A DNA stretch of 64,000 nucleotides, taken from Pirellulaceae bacterium (GTDB lineage: Bacteria > Planctomycetota > Planctomycetia > Pirellulales > Pirellulaceae). Each line of letters opens with the position of its first letter. Within the stretch, counting starts at the first letter, position 1. Made by a program: the position numbers and the translations under genes. The stretch is from contig JAHBXS010000001.1 of assembly GCA_019636375.1 (NCBI GenBank), forward strand, positions 806,001-870,000, in the 5' to 3' direction. The notes beneath the pieces were generated by a model, which did no database searches, was not told the DNA's origin, and saw only the letters and a program-made list of their open reading frames with translations. This document shows positions 53,154-62,546 of the stretch, piece by piece.

Positions 53154-53451
53154 TGCGATTCACTCGTTCCTTGGAATATCTACCAAATTGAGTTGTTTGA
53201 CTAAGGCCGTTGCATTCGAAATTTGAAAAAACGCGAACTTTTCTCGTTCATGCGGGACCTGAAACAGTGATTGCCAAGTTGTCTCCCTAGGCAAGACGGA
53301 ATCCAAAAGCGAAGCCGCTGAGTGAGGCCCTGCAAAATACCGTTATTTTCAAACTATCATTATCAAAATTCTCTACAATTTTTCAAGACACTCACGAGAA
53401 CGGGGTTGGTCTGCTAAGCGAAAGCAAAATCTCCAAAGAAAAAATCTTTGA

Positions 53452-54423
53452 CTACGCCAACTCCTTCGTCAACATTCGCCCCTCGCCAACCTGTTCGAAG
53501 CGAAACTTGCTAAACACACCGCATGCCACATGGTCCTCTGCCGGGGCCTGAACTTCCACAATGCTGATCCCTTCTTGCGCAAGATTCCGCATCGATTCAC
53601 CGAGCAAGAACGTCGCCAAGCCACAACGCCGATGTTCCTCAGAAACTCGTAAATCATTGAGCCCCATCGCGCGCACACCCCAACAACTGGCAAGCGGTTC
53701 TATGTCCCAAAACGTGACGCCACCCACAACTCCATTTCCATTGCGGTCGATCAACTCAAATCGCGATCGAGTGGCAAACCCCATTGTGCAAGCCTCCCAC
53801 CATGTCTCAAAAGGTGGGTCAGTGTTCACCTGCAGTTGAAACTGACGCCGCGCGGTCATTTGTTGACCATCGACAATGGGTCGAAATCCTGCCAGACGCT
53901 TGTGGAAAATAAGCACGCTCCCGGCATCCTGATAGCCCCCCTCCCGCAGCGTGTGCAACATCAAATGATCGTCAACCAACACACCAGGAATTCGGCTTCC
54001 GCCGTACAATCCATGATAGTAGGGAGAGGTTGGGAACTTTCCTCCGGCGTAAACGATTCTCGCCCCCGCCGACTTCAAATATTGTTCCGCACGAAGTAGT
54101 AAACCGGCGGCGATCTCGGCAGTATCTTCCCGTTCGATGACCCGTATCTGCGAAACGACCCCCTGCTGACGATCAATATCGGAGCCATCCAGAACCGGAC
54201 AAAAACCAGTCTGCACAAACCCCACTGGCTGCGTTTCGTCAAAAGCCAAAATCAATCCCGACGACTCAAAATAGGGCTTCGATGCCACGAAGTCGTCAAA
54301 CATTTCATGCGTCAGACGGTCCGTAAGCCCACGGAACCGTCGCTGACGACGCCAAATTTCTACAATCAGCGGCGGATCGGTGTTCAAAAACTCTCGAAAC
54401 GCAATCGCCACGGCCCACGTCAC
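53452..54423 (-). CDS. GNAT-family acetyltransferase, probably two tandem domains
   Basis: 323 residues. The C-terminal domain has LNDLRVSEEHRRCGLATFLLGESMR, the acetyl-CoA-binding R/Q-x-x-G-x-G/A region, followed by ISIVEVQAPAEDHVACGVFSKFRF. The N-terminal half (ILAFDETQPVGFVQTGFCPV, then GLLLRAEQYLKSAGARIVYAG) has a second, more degenerate GNAT fold. Substrate unknown. It lies 71 bases upstream of the phosphoesterase stop on the same strand. Confidence 0.8.
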   Translation of the reverse strand: MTWAVAIAFREFLNTDPPLIVEIWRRQRRFRGLTDRLTHEMFDDFVASKPYFESSGLILAFDETQPVGFVQTGFCPVLDGSDIDRQQGVVSQIRVIEREDTAEIAAGLLLRAEQYLKSAGARIVYAGGKFPTSPYYHGLYGGSRIPGVLVDDHLMLHTLREGGYQDAGSVLIFHKRLAGFRPIVDGQQMTARRQFQLQVNTDPPFETWWEACTMGFATRSRFELIDRNGNGVVGGVTFWDIEPLASCWGVRAMGLNDLRVSEEHRRCGLATFLLGESMRNLAQEGISIVEVQAPAEDHVACGVFSKFRFEQVGEGRMLTKELA

Positions 54424-54494
54424 CCAATCTTAAAAACTATCCGGTCAAGTCTTCAAAGATTCTAAACCGCACAGCTTCACCTGACAACAGAGCC

Positions 54495-56180
54495 TCAAGT
54501 GACCCGTACAGGGCGAACGGCGTGATGGTGGTTCCCAAACATATCGCGAGCAACGACTTCTATCAGGTGCGTGCCCGTTTCTAAATCCCCCGGCAATTCG
54601 CCGCGCCATAAATGTGCACAAACACTAGGCTTCGATGCTGCATAATACGGAGCTTTTAAATCCTTGTCCCGCTCGTAAAGGGCCACGTAGGCTGGGTCCG
54701 GTTCTGCCACTTGAGGCAACGATTCCCACGCTCTTCCAGCGATCCGCATCCGAACTTCGGACTTTTCCGATCCGTTAAAAACATTGATGTAAACGGCTTG
54801 ATTGCCCACTTCGTTTTGCGGAACCTCATTCGCCACGTGAATATTCATCTGTTGCTGTCTGGGCATCCCGATCCCTCGATATCCGTCGATATTGTAGCGG
54901 TTCCCATCAAAATCGACTTCCAAATAGCCGCGCGGAACCCCGTCTAACATCACGCCATGCGGCACACCGTCGATTCCAGGCGCACCCCGAAACCAACTCC
55001 CGCACAATGTCCCAGTAATCACATGATGATGCGGCAGTGCGCCTCGCCAGCCAAGCTCTTCTCCCATCAACACATGCCCATGCCAATGCAGATGTGCCGA
55101 GAACGAAAGCGTATGCCGACGCGATTCGATCAATCGAAACAGCCCCTCGCGGTCAACCGTGCTCACACTCGGACCAACATCACCGCCAGGGTGCAGCGGT
55201 ATATGCATCGACAACACGACCAATCGATCTTCCGGGACATGGGCCAAATCGTTGGCCACAAATTCCAATTGCCGCTCGCCGAAGAACCCACGGTAACTCC
55301 CTCGCGAACCCGGCTCATCCGGATTCGCCCCCGTCCACTCTACGTTGTTGAGGATCAAAAAATGAACGGGCCCCCAATCGAAGGAAAAGTACGTTGGTCC
55401 ATACACTCGACGGTAGGTCTCTGTCGAAAAGCGATTGTCGCGCGAGTCAAAGTTGAGATCGTGATTCCCCACAACATTAAACCAAGGCCGACCGACTAGC
55501 CCCATCGCATCGTTGAGTCGTTCAAAGTGGTTCAAATTGTCAAACATGATGTCCCCCAGGCTGACGCCGAACGCCGCTCGCGTTCCCCGCAGTTGAGGTA
55601 CGACAGTTTGAGCAATGAAGTCAACTTCCCGAGCGTCGCGTGGTTGCGGATCGCCGCAGAACAATGCCGAAAACCGTTCGGGTTCCTCTTGCATTCGTAA
55701 GCCAAAATCAATCGACTTTGGCAACGGCCCAGTTGGAGCGACACCAGCGTACTGCTGTTTCGGCGAGCCGTCGGGGTGATGAATGTAAAAGGACCGATTC
55801 AAATGGTTCTGACACCGAGCCGTCCCCCATCCGCGCGGTTTAATCACGAAAAAAGTCGTGGAGCCCTCCTCAACCGGCAACTCCCAATGCCCGTTTTCGT
55901 CCGTTCGCGTTACCAAGCGACCGTTGGAGACCAAGACATCAGCGAGTCCTCGCGATTGTTCCTTCCTTTCCCCATTGCCGCGAGTATCGTCAAACACAAT
56001 TCCTCGAGCTATTTCATCGCGGCGAATCGACTTGGCAAACCCATAAGGCGCCCCGGCCAACACTGCACTCCCAATCCCTACGGTGGTCAAAAAAGTTCTT
56101 CGCTGCAAGCCACTTTTATTGTCCGCGCCGATTTCATCATGTTTATCGGCTTGATTATTGGTAATTTGACGTTCAGACAT
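54495..56180 (-). CDS. Tat-exported calcineurin-like phosphoesterase
   Basis: 561 residues. The Tat-type signal QRRTFLTTVGIGSAVLAG (26-43) precedes an N-terminal beta domain (residues 55-150). The metallophosphoesterase core has FCGDPQ (176-179), SLGD (209-210), VVGNHD (238-241), SMHIPLHP and SAHLHWHGH. A C-terminal beta domain follows (VYINVFNGSEKSEVRMRI). The dimetal site is complete, so a secreted phosphodiesterase or phosphomonoesterase is expected; the substrate is unknown. Confidence 0.9.
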   Translation of the reverse strand: MSERQITNNQADKHDEIGADNKSGLQRRTFLTTVGIGSAVLAGAPYGFAKSIRRDEIARGIVFDDTRGNGERKEQSRGLADVLVSNGRLVTRTDENGHWELPVEEGSTTFFVIKPRGWGTARCQNHLNRSFYIHHPDGSPKQQYAGVAPTGPLPKSIDFGLRMQEEPERFSALFCGDPQPRDAREVDFIAQTVVPQLRGTRAAFGVSLGDIMFDNLNHFERLNDAMGLVGRPWFNVVGNHDLNFDSRDNRFSTETYRRVYGPTYFSFDWGPVHFLILNNVEWTGANPDEPGSRGSYRGFFGERQLEFVANDLAHVPEDRLVVLSMHIPLHPGGDVGPSVSTVDREGLFRLIESRRHTLSFSAHLHWHGHVLMGEELGWRGALPHHHVITGTLCGSWFRGAPGIDGVPHGVMLDGVPRGYLEVDFDGNRYNIDGYRGIGMPRQQQMNIHVANEVPQNEVGNQAVYINVFNGSEKSEVRMRIAGRAWESLPQVAEPDPAYVALYERDKDLKAPYYAASKPSVCAHLWRGELPGDLETGTHLIEVVARDMFGNHHHAVRPVRVT

Positions 56181-56634
56181 CGGACAACTCTCCTTCCAAA
56201 TAGATGACGATCAACCGAATCTCTTCGGTAGCCAATTTTCCATGATGGGCTCCAATTTCATCCTCCAATTGTACCCAGTGATTGAATTCTATTGGGCTCA
56301 ACAATTGCTAAGATTTCGCGTATTTTCCGCCAAGAATCGAATTTCACAGCTTCGCATTGGGCCGCATTCCTCCTCAAAAATTTTTCACAATGCGTTTTTC
56401 CCCTGGTTCCTAAAACCGAAAAGGATGAAACGAAATTACGCAAGGTTGCCAAATTCACATATTCAATCGAAGTTTCTTGCGGGCAGACAAGGGGCCAAAA
56501 TCTAGCTGCCCGAAACAAGATCAGAACATCTTTTACCAAGCATCTTTCACCAAACGTCTAGAACCATGCGCCGAATTTGCGACATGCACTTAATCAATAC
56601 GTGAAAATCTATTTGTTTGGCACTGTATTGCCAA
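56181..56634. other. Intergenic region
   Basis: 454 bp between two minus-strand genes. Several short frames occur on both strands, none convincing. It should hold the promoter of the phosphoesterase gene. No repeat seen. Confidence 0.45.
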
Positions 56635-57705
56635 CTAAATCACATCCCGGAGGCGCATGGTGGGGGCGGTGCCGTCGCTCATGTTTTGGACGAGGGTCCG
56701 CCAAGCGAATGGGCGACCGGGTGCGATCCGCCCTAAGACGCGCTGGCTGGAGGCTCCGGTCAAATCCGGCAGATTGCCTGGCATCTGATCTGCAAACAAA
56801 ATCCCCCACATCGCTGCGACCAATGCATCGAGATTAGCAACAGAAGGAATGTCTGGGCGAGCGACGATTTCGCCAAGCAGCAAAACGTGGCCGGCCAACG
56901 AGGAATTCCATTTTACTACGTCAGCAGCGGAAAATCCCAGCAAAATCGCTTCATCAGCGTGGCCCGTCGGCGATACGGATTTTAGGAAGCTTTCGATTTG
57001 TTGGGATAACGGTTGGTTTGAATCGGTTTTTTCTAATCGGACATCGGGTACCACGTCGTCGGCTCCGTCTGAAGCGGGGAGCCATAAAAGTTCCATTTGC
57101 TCGCGTCGCAATATGAGGAGGCTGCCACAATGCTCCTTTTTCTCCCGTTCGCTAAACAAGAGCCAACAAGGCAATGCGTGCAGTGCTTCGCCATTGCCTC
57201 CAGCGGCAATATCGCGTTCGGAAATGGCGTCCACAATATTCGCACCCGTCTTTTCGGCCAATTTGACGGGATCGAAGTAGCCCAAATGTTCGACCCGCCC
57301 GTCAAAATCTCGGCGGATCAGAGGCGGGCCATCTAGAGCGACCGCAACGATTCGGTCCACAAATTTACCGGCCTTCCGCTGAAGTTGGCCGATCAGCACC
57401 GCTTGGTGCTCCACCAGATCGCTGGCGACACTTTGCCATTCGTTAAGATGAGGATTTTCATTCGAAAAAAGTTTGGTGAGGCCGTTGGTAAGTCCATCGG
57501 ATAGCGACAACTCGGCAAACTCGACATGCTTGAGCCCAATGTACTTCCCTCGCCCTTGCCAAATCGCAATCGCGCCGACCAGCAGAGCCTGGTCTGATTG
57601 TAGCCAGACACCTGCCGACATCCGAAAGTTCTGCCGACGAAAGTACCTTTCGATACGATCGTGCGTCCAATCCTGTTCGGACCATAGCGCGACGTTTCTG
57701 GCCAT
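56635..57705 (-). CDS. Anhydro-N-acetylmuramic acid kinase-like protein, N-terminal active-site loop missing
   Basis: 356 residues. The middle and C-terminal parts match AnmK: HLGYFDPVKLAEKTGANIVD, SERDIAAGGNGEALHALPCWLLF and, at the end, MPGNLPDLTGASSQRVLGRI. Genuine AnmK starts with a GTSMDGID-type nucleotide loop and has a GSHGQT segment. Here the N-terminus is unrelated (SEQDWTHDRIERYFRRQNFR), and GQLQRKAGKFVDR lies where SHGQT should be. AnmK recycles cell-wall anhydro-muramic acid; this copy is probably inactive as a kinase. It follows the amidotransferase-like gene on the same strand, separated by a terminator. Confidence 0.6.
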   Translation of the reverse strand: MARNVALWSEQDWTHDRIERYFRRQNFRMSAGVWLQSDQALLVGAIAIWQGRGKYIGLKHVEFAELSLSDGLTNGLTKLFSNENPHLNEWQSVASDLVEHQAVLIGQLQRKAGKFVDRIVAVALDGPPLIRRDFDGRVEHLGYFDPVKLAEKTGANIVDAISERDIAAGGNGEALHALPCWLLFSEREKKEHCGSLLILRREQMELLWLPASDGADDVVPDVRLEKTDSNQPLSQQIESFLKSVSPTGHADEAILLGFSAADVVKWNSSLAGHVLLLGEIVARPDIPSVANLDALVAAMWGILFADQMPGNLPDLTGASSQRVLGRIAPGRPFAWRTLVQNMSDGTAPTMRLRDVI

Positions 57706-57717
57706 TCAGGTCCTCTG

Positions 57718-57759
57718 CAAAAAGAACCCGAGGCTCACAGATTCCCGGTGAGCCTCGGG
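57718..57759 (-). terminator. Rho-independent terminator after the amidotransferase-like gene
   Basis: Perfect 12-bp stem CCCGAGGCTCAC (57727-57738) with GTGAGCCTCGGG (57748-57759) and a 9-nt loop. On the minus strand it is followed by TTCTTTTTG. Confidence 0.85.
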
Positions 57760-57790
57760 GCAAGAGTTCTAACAGGTAACAATTTCGCGA

Positions 57791-58540
57791 CTAGGCGACG
57801 ACACGCAATTGCACGGGGGCTTGCTCACGAATTCCGTCCAGGAATTCTTCAAAGATGCGCGCATCGAGAGCCGAGGCCGCTTCGTTTTCTGGATGGAATT
57901 GAGTTCCCATCGCGAACCAATCTGGATTGGTGCTTTCGATGGCTTCGATCACACCGTCGGCACATTTGGCAGTGACTCGGAATCCAGGAGCCAAATCGTC
58001 AATCGCCATGTGATGTCGGCTGCTGACGCGGATTTCACCATCACCGTAAACACGTTCCATGATGGAACCGACCGCGATGATCAGTCCGTGTCGGTGATTG
58101 GGGTCTTGTGGGTCTTTGTGAGGAAGCGAGTCGGGCAAGTCTTCCGGAATGTGCAGGAACAGATTTCCACCCAAGGTCACGTTTATCAGTTGCATTCCAG
58201 CCCCGATGCCCAGAACTGGCAGACGACGTTGGCAGATCAAACGGCAGAGGGTACGGTCAAACACTTCTCGGCGGGGATCCATCGTGCGTACGGATGGATG
58301 CATCATGAAGCCGTCCCGTTGTGGGTCCAAATCGGCTCCGCCAATTAACATAAATCCGTCCAGTTGATCGAGGATCGCGTTCATATCGTCTTCCGAGTCA
58401 AGTGGCGGAACCACTACGGGAATCCCCCCCGCTCGTAAGATGTTGTCGTAATACCCAGCCGTCACCACTGAAAACGCAGGTTGGTTTCCTTTGGCCTCTT
58501 TATAGTCGGCATTGATGCCAATCACTGGCTTCTTCATCAT
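57791..58540 (-). CDS. Class I glutamine amidotransferase-like (peptidase C26/PuuD family) protein lacking the nucleophile Cys
   Basis: 249 residues from the ATG at 58540, preceded by AAGGAG nine bases upstream; the frame is open further but without similarity. Family features are KKPVIGINADYKE, LDGFMLIGGADLDPQ, GGNLFLHIPEDLPDS, VSSRHHMAIDDLAPG and the catalytic His216/Glu218 in QFHPE. The nucleophile elbow, normally GICRG or similar, reads GIGAGMQ with Gly at 113. C26 enzymes hydrolyse gamma-glutamyl bonds (for example gamma-glutamyl-GABA) through that Cys. This protein therefore probably binds but does not hydrolyse by the usual mechanism. Confidence 0.85.
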   Translation of the reverse strand: MMKKPVIGINADYKEAKGNQPAFSVVTAGYYDNILRAGGIPVVVPPLDSEDDMNAILDQLDGFMLIGGADLDPQRDGFMMHPSVRTMDPRREVFDRTLCRLICQRRLPVLGIGAGMQLINVTLGGNLFLHIPEDLPDSLPHKDPQDPNHRHGLIIAVGSIMERVYGDGEIRVSSRHHMAIDDLAPGFRVTAKCADGVIEAIESTNPDWFAMGTQFHPENEAASALDARIFEEFLDGIREQAPVQLRVVA

Positions 58541-58988
58541 CGTCAGAATCTCCTTGCTCTGGAACTCTCGGCGCGGGTCCCCGCAACCGATACAATACAG
58601 CCCTTGGTCTTCGAAGCTCGCTTGGTGCTGCGTTAGGAGAATGTCAAAATCAGAAGCAAGTAGGGTCACGGAGAGTCGTTCCGTCGTTAACCGAGAATAC
58701 TCAATGCGATAATGAATGCTTGCCCTGACGAATGATGCTCTTCCCAAAGCCTTCGCCAAGAAAATCCCAAAAAACAAATGGATGTGTGGGACACTGCGTC
58801 GTGCAACCCCGCACAACGCGAAGAGCGAATGTTAGCCGATAGTCTATACATTCCAAACCGACACAGCGTATTTCGCGTTAATTAAATTCGAGACCACAAA
58901 ATAATGTGCCAGCACTGCTATTAGCTAGCAGTGGGCGGCATTGACACGTGATTAAAAACATGTCCATTTCTCCACCAAAAAACGGCCC
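58541..58988. other. Divergent intergenic region
   Basis: 448 bp between the C26-like gene and the ketosynthase gene. An inverted repeat CACTGCTA-(5)-TAGCAGTG lies at 58913-58933, about 55 bases before the ATG at 58989. The C26 frame extends upstream into this gap without family similarity. Confidence 0.5.
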
Positions 58989-60071
58989 ATGAAATTTGAA
59001 AATGTATTTGTAGAGTCGCTGGGATACACGATTCCCCGAGAAATTTGGACCTCCGACGACGTGGAAAGCCGTTTAGCCCCGGTGTACGAGCGGCTCAAGC
59101 TACCCGCAGGTCGTCTGGAGCTGATGACGGGGATTCGCGAACGACGTTTCTGGCCTCAAGGTGTGCTCCCCAGCACCTTGAGCGTGCAAAGTTGTCTTTA
59201 CGCGTTGCAAGCCGGAGCATTTCCAGCGGAGCAAGTCGGATTGCTCATCCACGGCTCTGTCTGTCGAGACTTTTTGGAACCGGCAACGGCCTGTACCGTC
59301 CATCATCAAGTTGGCTTGCCCAGCGACTGCGTGATCTATGACGTCTCAAACGCATGCCTTGGAATTCTCAATGGCATCCTGCAAGCCGCAAACATGATTG
59401 AGTTGGGGCACATCGAAGCTGCCCTCGTGGTTGGCTCCGAAGGAGGCCGACAACTTGTAGAAACCACCATCGAGTCTCTAAACACGGACGAACGCTGGAA
59501 TCGCAAAACCATCAAAGAGGCTATCGCTTCCCTGACGATTGGCTCGGCGAGTTGCGCTGTCTTGTTGACCAATCGACAACGTTCTAAAAATGGCAGCCGC
59601 TTACTCGCCGCATCCGTTCGTGCACACACGCAATGGAACGACTTGTGTCAAAGCGATCATGATCAAGCCGGAGCGAACTTCCAGCCCTTGATGGCGACCG
59701 ATTCCAACGAGCTTCTTAATCGAGGCGTGGAAACCGGTGTGGCTACTTTCAAAAAGTTTCAACAAATTACCGGTTGGAAACTCGCCGATATTCAGCACAC
59801 GGTTTGCCATCAAGTCGGTGTGGCTCATCAAAAACTCATGCTAGAGTCACTTGGACTTTCTATTGAAGACGACTTCATCACTTACCCGTGGCTGGGGAAC
59901 ACGGGTTCGGCTGCGCTACCGATTTCCCTCGCCATCGCGGCCGAACAAGGAGTCTTGAAGACGGATTCGAGGGTGGCTCTATTGGGCATCGGATCAGGGA
60001 TCAATTCCATCATGCTCGCACTCGATTGGCAATCCGCCGCGGTTCAGGGCGGCGAATTTCCGGCGGCGTAA
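58989..60071 (+). CDS. 3-oxoacyl-ACP synthase III-like ketosynthase (FabH/OleA-type)
   Basis: 360 residues of the thiolase fold. The Cys-His-Asn triad is visible: Cys123 in VSNACLGILNG, His274 in TVCHQVGVAHQ and Asn304 in WLGNTGSAALP. The N-terminus (YTIPREIWTSDDVESRL) follows the planctomycete KAS III-like group, which is longer than E. coli FabH (317 residues). It condenses an acyl-CoA or acyl-ACP with malonyl-ACP or another acyl chain. Initiation of fatty acid synthesis or a secondary lipid path are both possible. It stands alone. Confidence 0.87.
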   Translation: MKFENVFVESLGYTIPREIWTSDDVESRLAPVYERLKLPAGRLELMTGIRERRFWPQGVLPSTLSVQSCLYALQAGAFPAEQVGLLIHGSVCRDFLEPATACTVHHQVGLPSDCVIYDVSNACLGILNGILQAANMIELGHIEAALVVGSEGGRQLVETTIESLNTDERWNRKTIKEAIASLTIGSASCAVLLTNRQRSKNGSRLLAASVRAHTQWNDLCQSDHDQAGANFQPLMATDSNELLNRGVETGVATFKKFQQITGWKLADIQHTVCHQVGVAHQKLMLESLGLSIEDDFITYPWLGNTGSAALPISLAIAAEQGVLKTDSRVALLGIGSGINSIMLALDWQSAAVQGGEFPAA

Positions 60072-60098
60072 TTGACTATCGTATTTCGACGAGGACAA

Positions 60099-61343
60099 TT
60101 AGTTTTTTTTTCTGGCGACTTCTTCGATGAGGGTCAACATACGAAGCGCAAGATCATCACGCGAGTATTCTCGCAAAACAAACTCTCGGCCGTTTCGGCA
60201 GAGTGCGTTGTAGGTAGCAGGTTTGTCGGCCAATTCTTCAACGGCCGCCAGGAGTTGGTCTTCGTTTTCAGGTTCGATCAAGATGCCCGCCCCGGCTCGG
60301 GAGACGATTTCCGCCGATTCGCCTTGAACTCCCATGATGATCGGACGTTGCATGGCCATCGCCTCGAATATCTTCGAGGGGATCACGGTTTCGAAAAGTT
60401 CCGTCTTACGCAAGTGCACGAGAAGTGCGTCACATGACGCCAGAACTTCGGGCATTTGATTCTTATCGAGCCTGCCGGTGAGCCTGACCAAATCCCCGAC
60501 CCCATGTTGCTCGACGAGCCTTTCAATCTCACCGCGTCTCGCACCGTCGCCGACGAGCAGGAAGACAATGTCCGAACGATTCTTGGCGGCGAGTTTATCT
60601 GCAGCGCGAATTGTAATTTCCAAATGATGGGCCATCCCGATGGTGCCGACGTAGGCACAGACAAAGCGGCCTTCGAGATTCCAAGCCTTAAGGAACTCCT
60701 CGGATTTGGCCCGTGGCGAGAACTGTTCGGAATCCACTCCATTGGTAATCACGGCAATCGGTACCCGCTCGCCGATTTTTCCCCGAATGTTATCGCGATA
60801 GCCGTTGCCGACGGCGACGATGAGATTGGCAGAACGGTACATTTTGCGTTCGAGCCATTCCAGGAATCGAATGGCAAGCCCCTTGCGCAGTGCTCCGACG
60901 GTCACGATTGACTCCGGCCAGATGTCTCGGATTTCGAGGACAAACGGGGTCCATTTCAGCCAAGACGCGATGACTCCAGCCCAACCGCAGAAAAACTGGG
61001 GGCTTGTGGCGATAACCACATTTGGGCGGCGACACCAGAACAGGAAGGCGAAGAGGGCACTGACCAGATAGGAGACAAAGTTGACGACTCGCCAAAATCC
61101 TCCGGCATTCGCGGCGATCACCGTCCATACCCGAATGATCCGAATCCCGTCTTTGGTTTCGACTTGCGGCCAAAGTCGATTTCGAAAGCCAGGATAAACG
61201 ACCCCGTTGGGGACGTTGGGGGCGCAAGTGATTACGGTTACTTTGTGTCCTGCCTGACCCCAACGAACACAATGCTCATAAGTCCGCGACGCCGGAGCAT
61301 TCCCCTCCGGCGGAAAATAGTGGCTAAAAAAGACGATTTGCAT
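60099..61343 (-). CDS. Glycosyltransferase family 4 (WbuB-like)
   Basis: 414 residues from the ATG at 61343 (MQIVFFSHYFPPEGNAPASR). GT-B fold: acceptor domain with HYFPPEGNAPASRTYEH and a membrane-associated hydrophobic stretch (VVNFVSYLVSALFAFLFW), donor domain with VITNGVDSEQFSP, FVCAYVGTIGMAHHLE, FLLVGDGARR and the EAMAMQRPIIMG nucleotide-sugar site. It fits WbuB-type enzymes that transfer amino sugars in O-antigen or exopolysaccharide synthesis. Confidence 0.9.
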   Translation of the reverse strand: MQIVFFSHYFPPEGNAPASRTYEHCVRWGQAGHKVTVITCAPNVPNGVVYPGFRNRLWPQVETKDGIRIIRVWTVIAANAGGFWRVVNFVSYLVSALFAFLFWCRRPNVVIATSPQFFCGWAGVIASWLKWTPFVLEIRDIWPESIVTVGALRKGLAIRFLEWLERKMYRSANLIVAVGNGYRDNIRGKIGERVPIAVITNGVDSEQFSPRAKSEEFLKAWNLEGRFVCAYVGTIGMAHHLEITIRAADKLAAKNRSDIVFLLVGDGARRGEIERLVEQHGVGDLVRLTGRLDKNQMPEVLASCDALLVHLRKTELFETVIPSKIFEAMAMQRPIIMGVQGESAEIVSRAGAGILIEPENEDQLLAAVEELADKPATYNALCRNGREFVLREYSRDDLALRMLTLIEEVARKKN

Positions 61344-61402
61344 GAAGTCTAATTTAGCAGCAAATTGCGCTCTGCTAAACGGCAATCCAATAAGGGCACA
61401 AA

Positions 61403-61429
61403 AAGGCCAAGCAAACATAGCTTGGCCTT
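61403..61429 (-). terminator. Rho-independent terminator after the PEP-CTERM gene
   Basis: 10-bp perfect stem AAGGCCAAGC (61403-61412) with GCTTGGCCTT (61420-61429), 7-nt loop, followed on the minus strand by TTTTTG. Confidence 0.85.
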
Positions 61430-61447
61430 AGAAAAAGTCATTGCTCT

Positions 61448-62227
61448 CTAGCGACGCCGTCTCGAAACACCCGCGATGCATGTTAATGCCAACAGCCCCA
61501 AAAAACCAACGCTGGGTTCAGGTACTGCCATCACAGACAAATTATCGATTCCCATGTGTGCATTTGCTCCAGCTCCAGCTCCTTGACCAAACCGCCAACC
61601 GAATAGGATGCTTTGACCATCAAGTAACGGTGCCGCCAAGTTGATCGTTACTAAACGATTGGTGACCAACACCGAGCCAAGGTTGGAATCAGGAGATCCG
61701 GTAACTGCAGTTACCAAATTGTCTCCAACAATCCCAAACGTCGTAAAGCCCGTGCTGTTGGGATTGTAGTTGAAACTAATTTCAGTTGCTCGACCGGCTT
61801 GCGAGTACTGCTCGACATCCCAAGCAACCCTAAACGAATTGATGCTTTGACCAGTAAGGTTGGTGAGGGTCCAGTTGAAGAAATAATTTGTCGTACTTGA
61901 TGGTCTTTTCGCTCCGAAAGCGATTTCACTGGTGTCGTTAAAATGCAAGCCGTAGGTGCTGTTATTGGTTGCGTAGCTGCCAGCTCCATTGTAGAGCCCG
62001 CCGGGCGTAAAGCTCGTGTAACTCCATGAATACTGAGGTCGGTCAGCAAGCCACGCCGCTGTTCCATCAAACGTGTTGAAGTTCTCGGTCACAGGAGTCA
62101 TGAACGAAGTGATATCAGCATTTGAAGTCTTCGCATTAAACGAAAGCGAAACCCAACAAAAGGCCATGACACTCAAAACGTAACCACAAAAAAATCGTGA
62201 TCCAGCCATTTTTCGCACTTCTTTCAA
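61448..62227 (-). CDS. PEP-CTERM sorting-signal exported protein
   Basis: 259 residues. The N-terminal signal peptide (GYVLSVMAFCWVSLSFNAKTSNA) precedes a beta-rich body (TNYFFNWTLTNLTGQSINSF, LNAAPLLDG-type strands). The end AVPEPSVGFLGLLALTCIAGVSRRRR is a PEP-CTERM tail: PEP box, membrane helix, Arg cluster. An exosortase should cleave it and place the protein in the envelope or polysaccharide matrix. Its hairpin terminator is separate from the downstream glycosyltransferase gene. Confidence 0.9.
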   Translation of the reverse strand: MKEVRKMAGSRFFCGYVLSVMAFCWVSLSFNAKTSNADITSFMTPVTENFNTFDGTAAWLADRPQYSWSYTSFTPGGLYNGAGSYATNNSTYGLHFNDTSEIAFGAKRPSSTTNYFFNWTLTNLTGQSINSFRVAWDVEQYSQAGRATEISFNYNPNSTGFTTFGIVGDNLVTAVTGSPDSNLGSVLVTNRLVTINLAAPLLDGQSILFGWRFGQGAGAGANAHMGIDNLSVMAVPEPSVGFLGLLALTCIAGVSRRRR

Positions 62228-62546
62228 TCAAAAAAACAACAAAATTCCGTTACTCAAAACTGTCGAAGTTGACACCGAGGTTACCCAGTTTACCTAACGG
62301 TTCTCGAACATGCAATTACCGAATAGGAGGAATTTTCAAAAAATTATGGTCTTAGGGAATGGATAAAATCTATTGAGAATCCATGAAGTCGACGATTTTA
62401 TCGAATTTTCGGATTATGTAAGCATGGCAGGCCTTTTGCGAAGCAGTGCCGCAAAGCATGAAAAACTTGAGTTTTTTGGCTAACTCGCCGATCCGATCCC
62501 CTAAATTATCAGTTCCGCAGCATCCTCCCTGCTCGATTTTGTGGCC
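62228..62546. other. Intergenic region
   Basis: 319 bp between the DUF1501 gene and the PEP-CTERM gene (both minus strand). AT-rich with no open frame of note; the promoter of the PEP-CTERM gene is expected near 62228-62330. Confidence 0.45.
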
